Assembly (NCBI GenBank): GCA_009777135.1
Contig: WRMM01000068.1
Span: forward strand, 1 to 8,483
Source: Candidatus Fibrimonadales bacterium
GTDB lineage: Bacteria > Fibrobacterota > Fibrobacteria > Fibrobacterales > Fibrobacteraceae
Direction: 5' to 3'
Length of the DNA stretch: 8,483 bases
Below the pieces are notes generated by a model, which was given only the letters and a program-made list of their open reading frames with translations, searched no databases and had not been told where the DNA came from. The stretch's first letter is position 1; the number at the start of each line of letters is the position of its first letter. Below are positions 1 through 6,086 of the stretch, piece after piece. Made by a program: the position numbers and the translations under genes.

Positions 1-187
1 GCTCTATTGCCAAATCTCTGTCCATGGTCTTTATGTATATATACAAATATTTCGTAGCCTTTCAAAGTTTCGCTTCTTTTGTCTGAACCAGAATTCTCTG
101 AATTTACAGGATTTTCAGAATGTGCTAAATAAGTTGCATATATATATTCTGTAAATTCTTTAATTTTGCGAATTCTGGTTCAGACAT
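1..187 (-). CDS. Partial hypothetical protein, N-terminal 62 residues, runs off left edge
   Basis: An open frame reads leftward from an ATG at 187-185 to the window edge without a stop. An in-frame TAA immediately precedes the ATG, so this is the only possible ATG for the frame. The product begins MSEPEFAKIKEFTEYIYATY and its visible C-terminal part reads KGYEIFVYIHKDHGQRFGNR. Codon choice (AGA arginine, ATA and TAT) resembles the neighbouring genes. I do not recognise a family. The gene lies 66 bp downstream of the stop of the large FISUMP lipoprotein on the same strand, with no clear terminator between, so co-transcription is possible. A weak AGGA lies about 12 bases before the ATG. Oddly, codons 1-36 overlap a palindromic element, so the annotated N-terminus may be element-derived or the frame may be open partly by chance. 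The protein-like residues beyond the element argue for a real gene; confidence is moderate. Confidence 0.45.
81..185. repeat. 105-bp palindromic element with 9-bp periodicity
   Basis: The outer arms, 81-96 (GTCTGAACCAGAATTC) and 170-185, are exact 16-base inverted repeats. A second inner pair, 100-109 (GAATTTACAG) and 149-158, is also exact. The left arm contains four 9-base steps at 90-125: AGAATTCTC, TGAATTTAC, AGGATTTTC, AGAATGTGC. The right arm shows the same kind of steps on the opposite strand. The central part is AT-rich (TATATATAT). From memory, TCTGAACC followed by AGGATT-type steps resembles dispersed intergenic repeats of several phyla; I could not check this. In RNA it would form a long stem starting at the G of the partial gene's start codon. 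Confidence 0.75.
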
Positions 188-253
188 TTATTCAGCACAT
201 CCTGTGCCCGGCGTGCAAACAAATGTTGACAGAATCGCTGTTTTTAAGCGAAA

Positions 254-2944
254 TTAATTCCCCCTGTTGTAGTAATACAGACAACGAACCTGTGCTCTAA
301 AATCTAGCCCTGAAACTCCTCCTTTAATCTGGGAGGCATTTCTAAGCTCTGTATCTGATGAAATAATGGTCCAATAGCTTCCAGTGAGTTTCGTTGAGTT
401 TTCTGACCACCACATGCTTCTAAAACCTTCCTCTACATGGCCGATAGGTGCCAAAATGCCTTCGTGATAGCCGTGCGGTTTGGCATTGAATCCAAAATTG
501 TCCGTTCCATTGCCATCACTGCTCCAGTCGCTTTGGGATTTAAGCCTGCCGCCGGCAAGACCAACTCCGCCTGCATAATCCATCAACTCCTTCCAGTCAT
601 CATCATTAGCCATGTAAAAACCCTGTGGGCATCTAGCTCGGTTAGTAGGTATGATTTGGCTTGACCTTGAAGAAGGAGTGCAGCCCCTATAGACGACGGT
701 AGGAGGAATATAATTCTGCGTGATGCGACAGAGGGGATAATTGGAGCCATTATTATCAGGCAATGCGCTTTCCAGAGGCAAAAGAGGTTGTTGGCAACCG
801 CTAATAGAAGAAGGGGGAGTGCGATAATCATTGTCATGAGAATTATTATAGTGCAGGCATGAACTTTGATCGGAGCATCTTTCAACTATACGAGGTCTGC
901 CCCAATCCGTGGTATCAGGAACGCTGGTATTGGTAGTGTCGCAGCTTTCGTGCAAATTGTTTGCGAGTGCCCAAGAATGAAACAAATTATTATCCGCATT
1001 TTCTGCCATCCATATTTGGCGGCCTATTTGAGCAACCGATATTCCTGATGCGGTATTGCCGACTATAGCGCCAACATTGCCTCGGGGGTCATCTATATCG
1101 TTTATGCACTTCATCCCAGGTAAAGGGTCTCTTATATAACTGTTGTCTTTGCCTTCTTGGCGGCATCTGAGCAAGCTATTGTGCGCGCATAGCCCGCGCG
1201 CATTTGAATTAGTGCAGTTGGCGTAGAGCTGGTTTCCAAAGCAGCCGGAATCAAGAGGATTGTAAGGATAATCAATTGAATATTTTTTGCCATCAATAGT
1301 TATATTTATAGGTTCTTTTTCGCAATTTGGATAGAGCTGTTCGCTAAAGCAGAATTGCTGCTCTTTGCTGTATTTCACTCCGTTGCAACATTCATCGGGC
1401 TTTAATTCTAAATTTCCGCACATTGGGTAAATAATATTGCTCTCGCAAAAATGCGTTGTAGGGTAATATTCTTCGCCATCGCAGATTTCCGGCAGCACCT
1501 TTGTTTCATTAACTCTTGGTTCGAGTTTGTTTCCTCCTACGCATCTTAAATTAATATCATCATACGTTTCGAGACAATATATAGTTGCGCCCATAAGAGA
1601 TTCTCCGCACGGAAGAGTGCGGCACATTGGCCGAATTTTTTCTATTGGAATACCGCTTTCGTTATCGCTGCCGCAGAAATGCTCTAAAGGATTAAAGTCT
1701 GGGTATCCTTTGCCTTCGCATTTGGCATATACGCTGCCTTCATAGCAAAATTGCCTTGCAACATCGTAAGTTTCATCTTTGCATACCCCTAATTTTGGAT
1801 TGCAACTTGAGTTTTGAGAAATTTCATTTTCTCCGCATATAAAATAAAGGGAATTGTTAAAACAAGTTTGTGTAACAGGATCATATTCAGGAACCGTTTT
1901 GCCTTCGCATATAGGATAAATCCGTGTTTTATAACAAGTTTGCTCGTCAAGATTATATTCATTGCCGTTGCACTTCAGTTCAAGCTTGCCTCTAAAGCAG
2001 AATTCTTCATCGGGATTAAAATTTTGACCTGCGCACTTAGAAACAATATTGCCATCAAAACAGAATTCTTCATCAGGGTCGATTGCCTTGCTGCCGCATC
2101 TCGCATAAGGATTTCCTTCAAAACAGGTTTCTTTAACGGGGTTGTATTCTTTGCCGCCGCATAATAAGTAAAATTTATTATCAAAGCAAAATCTTTCTGA
2201 AGGGTCATACTCTTCGCCATTGCACTTTGCGTAAAGTTTATCTTCAATGCAGAATTCATTCCTAAGATTAAACGCTTCGCCGCCGCATTTTGAATAAGAT
2301 CTCTCCTCAAAGCAAAATTCATTGCCTGCAAATTCCAATAATTCTCCTCCGCAGCAAGTTTTGGCTGAAGTGTCATATTTATCATCGCCATTGCATATCG
2401 AGTAAAGTTTAGCTTTTAAACAAAATTGTTCAGTGGGCAAAAATTCATTGCCATTGCACTTAGGGTAAAGTTTATCCCCAATGCAAAATTCCTCATCGGG
2501 GTTATAATTTTCACCAGCGCACATAGGGACAACACTGCCGCCAAAGCAAAATTCATTTTTAGGATCTCGTTCTTTGCCGCCGCACCTCAAATAAGTTTCG
2601 CCATCGCTAGAGCAAAACTGTATTAAAGGGTCATATTCCTCGCCTCCGCATTTCAGATAAAATTTATTCTGAAAGCAAAATCTCGTATTAGGATTATATT
2701 CCTCGCCGCCGCATCTATCGTAAAGACTTTCGTCAAAGCAAAATTGCTGCAACGGATCAAAATTCCAAGGACAAGGAGTAACTTTGCCTTCTTTTTCGCT
2801 TGAGCTGCTGCTCGCCTGACCAGACGACAGTCCTACGCTAGAGGATGAGGCTTGCCTGTCTGAATCGCTGCCGCCTCCGCTGCCAACTTCCCCGCACGCC
2901 AAAATAAGCAATGCAAGCGCAGCAAATAACAAACAATATTTCAT
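254..2944 (-). CDS. Giant cysteine-repeat lipoprotein with C-terminal FISUMP domain (896 aa)
   Basis: Probably an outer-membrane or surface lipoprotein of unknown function. Residues 1-17 form a lipoprotein signal peptide ending ILA-C17, with Gly at +2 (no inner-membrane retention signal). A Gly/Ser-rich linker spans 18-53. Residues 58-576 carry about 20 tandem units of roughly 21 residues, consensus C-G/N-G-x-E-Y-D/N-P-x3-F-C-F-x3-L-Y-x-K. Residues 577-613 form a Cys-rich junction (RG.C.HN.LLRCRQEG...YIRDP.PGM.C) shared with the divergent paralog. Residues about 635-890 are a FISUMP domain: QIGRQIWMAENA, CPQGF, DDWKELMDYAGG, AGGRLKS, GTDNFGFNA, terminal VRCLYYY. The domain has an insertion of about 60 residues after MAENA. 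The start at 2944 is chosen because CCGGAG lies 5 bases upstream and the signal peptide begins there; an upstream TTG at 3004 falls inside the -35 box. FISUMP proteins are known mainly from Fibrobacter; their role is not established. Binding or adhesion is only a guess. Confidence 0.9.
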   Translation of the reverse strand: MKYCLLFAALALLILACGEVGSGGGSDSDRQASSSSVGLSSGQASSSSSEKEGKVTPCPWNFDPLQQFCFDESLYDRCGGEEYNPNTRFCFQNKFYLKCGGEEYDPLIQFCSSDGETYLRCGGKERDPKNEFCFGGSVVPMCAGENYNPDEEFCIGDKLYPKCNGNEFLPTEQFCLKAKLYSICNGDDKYDTSAKTCCGGELLEFAGNEFCFEERSYSKCGGEAFNLRNEFCIEDKLYAKCNGEEYDPSERFCFDNKFYLLCGGKEYNPVKETCFEGNPYARCGSKAIDPDEEFCFDGNIVSKCAGQNFNPDEEFCFRGKLELKCNGNEYNLDEQTCYKTRIYPICEGKTVPEYDPVTQTCFNNSLYFICGENEISQNSSCNPKLGVCKDETYDVARQFCYEGSVYAKCEGKGYPDFNPLEHFCGSDNESGIPIEKIRPMCRTLPCGESLMGATIYCLETYDDINLRCVGGNKLEPRVNETKVLPEICDGEEYYPTTHFCESNIIYPMCGNLELKPDECCNGVKYSKEQQFCFSEQLYPNCEKEPINITIDGKKYSIDYPYNPLDSGCFGNQLYANCTNSNARGLCAHNSLLRCRQEGKDNSYIRDPLPGMKCINDIDDPRGNVGAIVGNTASGISVAQIGRQIWMAENADNNLFHSWALANNLHESCDTTNTSVPDTTDWGRPRIVERCSDQSSCLHYNNSHDNDYRTPPSSISGCQQPLLPLESALPDNNGSNYPLCRITQNYIPPTVVYRGCTPSSRSSQIIPTNRARCPQGFYMANDDDWKELMDYAGGVGLAGGRLKSQSDWSSDGNGTDNFGFNAKPHGYHEGILAPIGHVEEGFRSMWWSENSTKLTGSYWTIISSDTELRNASQIKGGVSGLDFRAQVRCLYYYNRGN
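1217..2773 (-). repeat. Tandem ~63-bp repeats coding for the cysteine-rich 21-residue units
   Basis: Residues 58-576 of the large lipoprotein are built from about 20 units that begin at a cysteine and have a second cysteine 12-13 residues on. Most are exactly 21 residues (63 bp): those starting at residues 78, 121, 142, 163, 220, 241, 262, 283, 304, 325, 388 and 488. Units starting at residues 184, 409, 441, 509 and 541 are longer or degenerate, some with a CC pair. Units have diverged in DNA sequence (about 70% identical in the closest pairs I aligned by hand), so the array is old rather than freshly expanded. Confidence 0.9.
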
Positions 2945-2949
2945 AAAAA

Positions 2950-2955
2950 CTCCGG
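2950..2955 (-). promoter_or_regulatory. Ribosome binding site for the large FISUMP lipoprotein
   Basis: CCGGAG on the minus strand ends 5 bases before the ATG at 2944. It decides the start in favour of 2944 over the upstream in-frame TTG at 3004, and puts the signal peptide at the true N-terminus. Confidence 0.75.
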
Positions 2956-2975
2956 TTTTATACGCATATACAACA

Positions 2976-3030
2976 AATATACATCCATTTTTGCCATTTG
3001 TCAATACCCCGTCATCAAATTGTATAGTTA
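2976..3030 (-). promoter_or_regulatory. Sigma-70-type promoter with upstream 20-mer, for the large lipoprotein
   Basis: On the minus strand the order is TAACTATACAATTTGATGAC (3030-3011), six bases, TTGACA as -35 (3004-2999), a 17-base spacer, and TATATT as -10 (2981-2976). The -35 is perfect and the spacing is optimal. The same layout, including an identical 20-mer, precedes the lipoprotein gene at 7675. The 20-mer sits where an UP element or activator site would lie; which of these it is, is inference. Confidence 0.8.
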
Positions 3031-3047
3031 CTTCAACTTTTTTTTGC

Positions 3048-3059
3048 TATATTTACTAT
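3048..3059 (+). promoter_or_regulatory. Candidate -10 region for the short FISUMP lipoprotein, leaderless type
   Basis: TATATT at 3048-3053, overlapping forward into TTTACTATT, lies 7 bases before the ATG at 3061. No Shine-Dalgarno sequence is present. A -10 at this distance would place the transcription start at or next to the ATG, as in a leaderless mRNA. I find no good -35 at 16-18 bases upstream. Confidence 0.4.
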
Positions 3060-3060
3060 T

Positions 3061-4134
3061 ATGAGAAAGTCTAGTTTATTGATTGTTATGTTCGCATCGC
3101 TGTTTTTTGCTTGCGGAGAAGTTGGGGTCTCAGAGCTTGATGGCAATCCCCCGGTTTCTTCTTCCTCGAGTGGAGGCTTGGCTAATTCTTCGAGTTCTGG
3201 CAACGGCGACACTCCTTCTAGCAATTCAACATCTAGCAATTCAAATGCTGTTTGCGGGCTAGGGCAGAGCTGCTGCAATGGAGCGGAATATGACAGCGCA
3301 ATAAGTTTTTGCCATGAAGACCAGCTTTATCCTAGATGTGGTGCGCAAAATGAATACGATCCTTATCAATTTGGCTGCTTTGGGGGGCAGCTGTATCCGA
3401 GATGCGAAATTGAAAGCACTAGAGGAACCTGCGTTCACAACACTTTGCTAAGATGCAGGCAAGAAGGTGAGGGCGAAGAATACATAAGAGACCCTTTTCC
3501 TGGAATGGAATGCCAGCCAAATGGAGCTATTACAGGAAAAAAATTAGATTTGAGAATAAACCGAATATATGAAACAGTTCAAATAGGCGGTCAAATATGG
3601 CTTGCAGAAAATTTGGATTGGATACCAGTGATGGCTGATTATGATAATAGCCAATGCCATGATAATAATTCGATAAATTGCGAAAAATATGGACGTCTTT
3701 ATGATTGGGCAACGGCATTAGGGTTGGGTGCGGGCTGTAATGGCACAAGACAAGGCTGTGATCAGCCAGCAGGTTTAAGAGGAGGTATATGCCCTGTCGG
3801 GTTTGGCGTTCCAAAAACATCAGATTGGAAAACTTTGATTGATTATGCTGGCGGTTCTAATATTGCTGGAGGCAGGCTTAAATCCAAGACTGATTGGAGC
3901 CACAATGGCGTTGGAACTGATAATTACAATTTTAATGCACTATCTGGTGGCTATGCTTTTGATATAGGTTTAAATTTTGGCGGAGAAGGCAGCAGCAGCT
4001 ATTGGTGGACAGATACGCAGTATGAATCCGAAGCGGATTATGTAAGCGTAATTGCTTCAGACACAGAGGCTAGAAATAATTTCTGGTCAAAAGGTCTGTA
4101 TATGGCTTACGTGCGCTGCGTGCATTATTATTAA
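3061..4134 (+). CDS. Short FISUMP-domain lipoprotein (357 aa), divergent paralog
   Basis: A lipoprotein of unknown function, probably exported to the outer membrane. The signal peptide (residues 1-17) ends FFA-C18, followed by GEVG exactly as in the divergent large protein. A Ser/Asn-rich linker spans about 24-64. Residues 65-114 hold two and a half cysteine units (CCNGAEYDSAISFC...LYPR, CGAQNEYDPYQFGC...LYPR), against about 20 in the neighbour. The shared Cys junction (RGTCVHNTLLRCRQEG, YIRDPFPGMEC) spans 115-151. A full FISUMP domain follows at about 160-357: VQIGGQIWLAENLDW, YGRLYDWATAL, CPVGFGVP, DWKTLIDYAGG, GGRLKS, GTDNYNFNAL, SYWWTDTQ, terminal VRCVHYY. Its architecture is that of the large protein minus the repeat expansion and domain insertion, so the two are head-to-head paralogs. 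The ATG at 3061 directly begins the signal peptide; no Shine-Dalgarno site precedes it. tyrS follows 23 bp later. Confidence 0.92.
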   Translation: MRKSSLLIVMFASLFFACGEVGVSELDGNPPVSSSSSGGLANSSSSGNGDTPSSNSTSSNSNAVCGLGQSCCNGAEYDSAISFCHEDQLYPRCGAQNEYDPYQFGCFGGQLYPRCEIESTRGTCVHNTLLRCRQEGEGEEYIRDPFPGMECQPNGAITGKKLDLRINRIYETVQIGGQIWLAENLDWIPVMADYDNSQCHDNNSINCEKYGRLYDWATALGLGAGCNGTRQGCDQPAGLRGGICPVGFGVPKTSDWKTLIDYAGGSNIAGGRLKSKTDWSHNGVGTDNYNFNALSGGYAFDIGLNFGGEGSSSYWWTDTQYESEADYVSVIASDTEARNNFWSKGLYMAYVRCVHYY

Positions 4135-4141
4135 GAGTTAA

Positions 4142-4151
4142 TTACTATTTT
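4142..4151 (+). promoter_or_regulatory. Candidate -10 box of tyrS (TTACTATTTT)
   Basis: TTACTATTTT ends 6 bases before the ATG at 4158, and its core TACTAT (4143-4148) ends 9 bases before it. The same word occurs before bioD. There is no Shine-Dalgarno site, so a leaderless transcript is plausible. The -35 region (around 4120-4125) has no clear consensus. Confidence 0.45.
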
Positions 4152-4157
4152 ACCGCA

Positions 4158-5369
4158 ATGTTTAAAATGCCATCTTTGGAGGAGCAGCTCTCCGTGCTTA
4201 TGCGTGGGGTGCAAGAAGTTGTTCCGGAAAATGAATTAGCTAAAAAAATTCAGAAATCAATAGACACAGGCGTTCCGCTGCGCATTAAGCTTGGCGTTGA
4301 CCCGACTGCTCCAGACATACATCTTGGGCATACGGTGGTTATGAGAAAACTGCGGCAGTTTCAGGATTTGGGGCATCAGGTTGTTCTTATTGTTGGCGAT
4401 TACACCGCAATGATTGGAGACCCAAGCGGCCGCAACTCAACGCGCCCGCGCCTTAGCCATGAACAGGTTATGGAGAATGCAAAGGAATATCAGGAGCAGT
4501 TTTTCAAAATTGTGAATAGAGAAAAAACGGAAATTCGCTACAACGGCGACTGGTTTTCCAAAATGTCTTTTAATAAAGTCACCGAACTTGCCGGCAGCAT
4601 AACCGTTGCGCAAATGCTGGAAAGAAAGGATTTTAAAACACGCTATACAAATGCGCAAGAAATAAGCGTGCACGAATTTCTATACCCTCTAATGCAGGGT
4701 TACGATAGCATTGAAATAAAAAGCGATGTTGAACTTGGCGGAACAGACCAGAAATTCAATGTTTTGCGTGGCAGAGATTTGCAGCAGCGCGAGGGCATGG
4801 AGCCGCAGATTGGCTTGTTTATGCCCATACTTCTAGGCACGGATGGCGAACAGAAAATGAGCAAGTCTTTTGGGAATTATGTTGGGATAAACGAGACCGC
4901 AGACACAATGTTCCACAAAGTCTATAACATTGCAGACAATTTAACTGAAAGCTGGTTTGAGCTTTTGACCGACAAGCCAAAGTCTGAATTTAGCGATTTG
5001 ATAAAAAAAGATATTTTGCAGGCAAAGCGGGTTCTTGCGCTTGACATAGTTTCTCAATACTACGATGCGGCAGCAGCGGAGGCGGCGGCAGAGAGAGAAA
5101 AAGCCATTCACAGCGGCAATGAATTGCCAAGCGACACGCCAGAAGTTAAGCTTGCCGCTGGCAATTACGGCATTTTGGATTTGCTCATTTCTATAGGCGC
5201 TTTTGCAAGCAAGGGCGAAGCCCGCCGCATGATTCAGAACAGCGGCGTGAAAATAAGCGGCAGAATAGTTTCTGATTTCAATGAGCAATTAATGATTGAC
5301 AATGAAGCTGTGGTTCAGGTTGGAAAGCGTAAGTTTTACAGGGTTGTTCTAATCAGCACTTTACTATAA
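4158..5369 (+). CDS. tyrS: Tyrosyl-tRNA synthetase (403 aa)
   Basis: Charges tRNA-Tyr with tyrosine using ATP, in the cytoplasm (class Ic synthetase). Seen in the sequence: GVDPTAPDIHLGH with the HIGH-type motif HLGH at residues 55-58, the nucleotide-site stretch GDYTAMIGDPSGR (80-92), the tyrosine-pocket segment YPLMQGYDS (176-184), GGTDQKFN (194-201), and an intact KMSKS at 233-237. A C-terminal S4 RNA-binding domain spans about 337-398 (LISIGAFASKGEARRMIQNSG). The length of 403 matches the bacterial family, and the PTAPDIHLGH/GGTDQKFN form with a compact S4 tail fits the TyrZ-like branch rather than the E. coli TyrS form. All catalytic motifs are present, so it should be active. The start could also be the ATG at 4167; 4158 is preferred for its distance from the -10-like box. 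It lies 23 bp after a lipoprotein gene and 28 bp before bioD, with no functional link to either. Confidence 0.97.
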   Translation: MFKMPSLEEQLSVLMRGVQEVVPENELAKKIQKSIDTGVPLRIKLGVDPTAPDIHLGHTVVMRKLRQFQDLGHQVVLIVGDYTAMIGDPSGRNSTRPRLSHEQVMENAKEYQEQFFKIVNREKTEIRYNGDWFSKMSFNKVTELAGSITVAQMLERKDFKTRYTNAQEISVHEFLYPLMQGYDSIEIKSDVELGGTDQKFNVLRGRDLQQREGMEPQIGLFMPILLGTDGEQKMSKSFGNYVGINETADTMFHKVYNIADNLTESWFELLTDKPKSEFSDLIKKDILQAKRVLALDIVSQYYDAAAAEAAAEREKAIHSGNELPSDTPEVKLAAGNYGILDLLISIGAFASKGEARRMIQNSGVKISGRIVSDFNEQLMIDNEAVVQVGKRKFYRVVLISTLL

Positions 5370-5380
5370 TATCTCAGCGA

Positions 5381-5390
5381 TTACTATTTT
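5381..5390 (+). promoter_or_regulatory. Candidate -10 box of bioD (TTACTATTTT)
   Basis: TTACTATTTT recurs exactly as upstream of tyrS; its core TACTAT (5382-5387) ends 10 bases before the ATG at 5398. TTTACT at 5360-5365, overlapping the tyrS stop region, is a weak -35 candidate with a 16-base spacer. No Shine-Dalgarno sequence is present. Confidence 0.45.
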
Positions 5391-5397
5391 CTTTATT

Positions 5398-6027
5398 ATG
5401 TCAAAAGGTCTTTTTATAGCAGGCACAGGAACGGGCGTTGGAAAAACATACGCCACCACGTTTTTGCTTTCGTTTCTCAAGAGCAAAAAGGGAAAATTTT
5501 TGTATTACAAGCCAATTCAATGCGGAAAGCCCGCCGATATTGCTTTTGTTAGAAAAACGGCAAAGCATAAGGACGTGGCTTGTTCCTACAATTTGAAAAC
5601 CCCAAGCTCTCCGCATTTCGCTTTTGAAAAAGAAAAGCTTAAATTTGAGAAAAAAACAATCAAGAGCTTTTTGGCTGCGGCAAAAAAGCAATATGATTTT
5701 ATATTTATGGAAGGAGCTGGGGGCGTAAGGGTTCCAATAGCGCAAAACTTTGACATGGCAGATTTGGCAAAGCTCTCCGGCTTACCGGTTTTGCTTATTG
5801 CGCAACCTGGTCTTGGCACAATAAATCACACTTTGCTTTCAATAGATTACTTGAAATCAAAAAACATCGAAATCACGGGCTTTATATTTTCTTGGGCAGA
5901 AGGCGTTGATTTTAACAGCGAAATTGTTATAGACAATGCAAAAATAATAGAACAAATCTCCAAAATCCCATTTTGCGGAGCAGTGCCGAAGTTTGACGGC
6001 GGTTTATCCCCCCAAAAAACCTCTTAA
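5398..6027 (+). CDS. bioD: ATP-dependent dethiobiotin synthetase BioD (209 aa)
   Basis: Closes the ureido ring of dethiobiotin from 7,8-diaminopelargonate, CO2 and ATP, the penultimate step of biotin synthesis, in the cytoplasm. Seen in the sequence: the P-loop GTGTGVGKT at residues 9-17, YKPIQCG (37-43, family form KPxxxG, whose Lys binds substrate), MEGAGGVRVP (104-113, with the conserved Glu-Gly-Ala-Gly-Gly), and LIAQPGLGTINHTLLSI (133-149), which is characteristic of BioD and separates it from CobQ/CobB relatives. At 209 residues it is slightly shorter than the usual 220-240; the C-terminus ends just after GAVP. No bioA, bioB or bioF lies in the window, so it is unlinked from the rest of the pathway here. 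It starts 28 bp after tyrS without a Shine-Dalgarno site and may be read from its own -10-like box or from tyrS. Confidence 0.93.
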   Translation: MSKGLFIAGTGTGVGKTYATTFLLSFLKSKKGKFLYYKPIQCGKPADIAFVRKTAKHKDVACSYNLKTPSSPHFAFEKEKLKFEKKTIKSFLAAAKKQYDFIFMEGAGGVRVPIAQNFDMADLAKLSGLPVLLIAQPGLGTINHTLLSIDYLKSKNIEITGFIFSWAEGVDFNSEIVIDNAKIIEQISKIPFCGAVPKFDGGLSPQKTS

Positions 6028-6072
6028 TCCCCGCAAATTTGAAAAAAGCTGAAAAAAACGGCCATTTTTATT

Positions 6073-6078
6073 TATTTT
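6073..6078 (+). promoter_or_regulatory. Candidate -10 box of the TolC-family gene (TATTTT)
   Basis: TATTTT within a T-rich stretch ends 8 bases before the ATG at 6087, the same distance class as the boxes before the short FISUMP gene, tyrS and bioD. No Shine-Dalgarno site precedes this ATG. In AT-rich DNA such a hexamer is weak evidence alone. Confidence 0.3.
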
Positions 6079-6086
6079 TGTGCGAT

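Noticed and set aside
188..253. Terminator between the large lipoprotein and the partial gene
   Set aside because: Only a weak pairing around the CCCGGCG segment is possible, with no following T-run.
1814..2626. Several open frames opposite or offset to the cysteine-repeat gene (for example 1814-2164 plus, 1975-2391 minus, 2426-2626 plus)
   Set aside because: They are repeat-driven shadows of the real frame; their products are low-complexity and have no start signals.
1217..2773. CRISPR-like array because of regular ~63-bp periodicity
   Set aside because: The periodicity is explained by coding repeats within one long frame; units are degenerate and there are no identical direct repeats with unique spacers.
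2945..3004. TTG start at 3004 extending the large lipoprotein by 20 residues
   Set aside because: That TTG is the first half of the -35 box, the extension would bury the signal peptide, and a Shine-Dalgarno site precedes the ATG at 2944.
3019..3053. A -35 box for the short FISUMP gene (TTGTAT at 3020-3025)
   Set aside because: The spacer to TATATT would be 22 bases, too long for a normal sigma-70 promoter.
6039..6086. TTG start at 6039 for the TolC-family protein
   Set aside because: It would place a charged 16-residue stretch before a normal Sec signal peptide that starts at the ATG at 6087.
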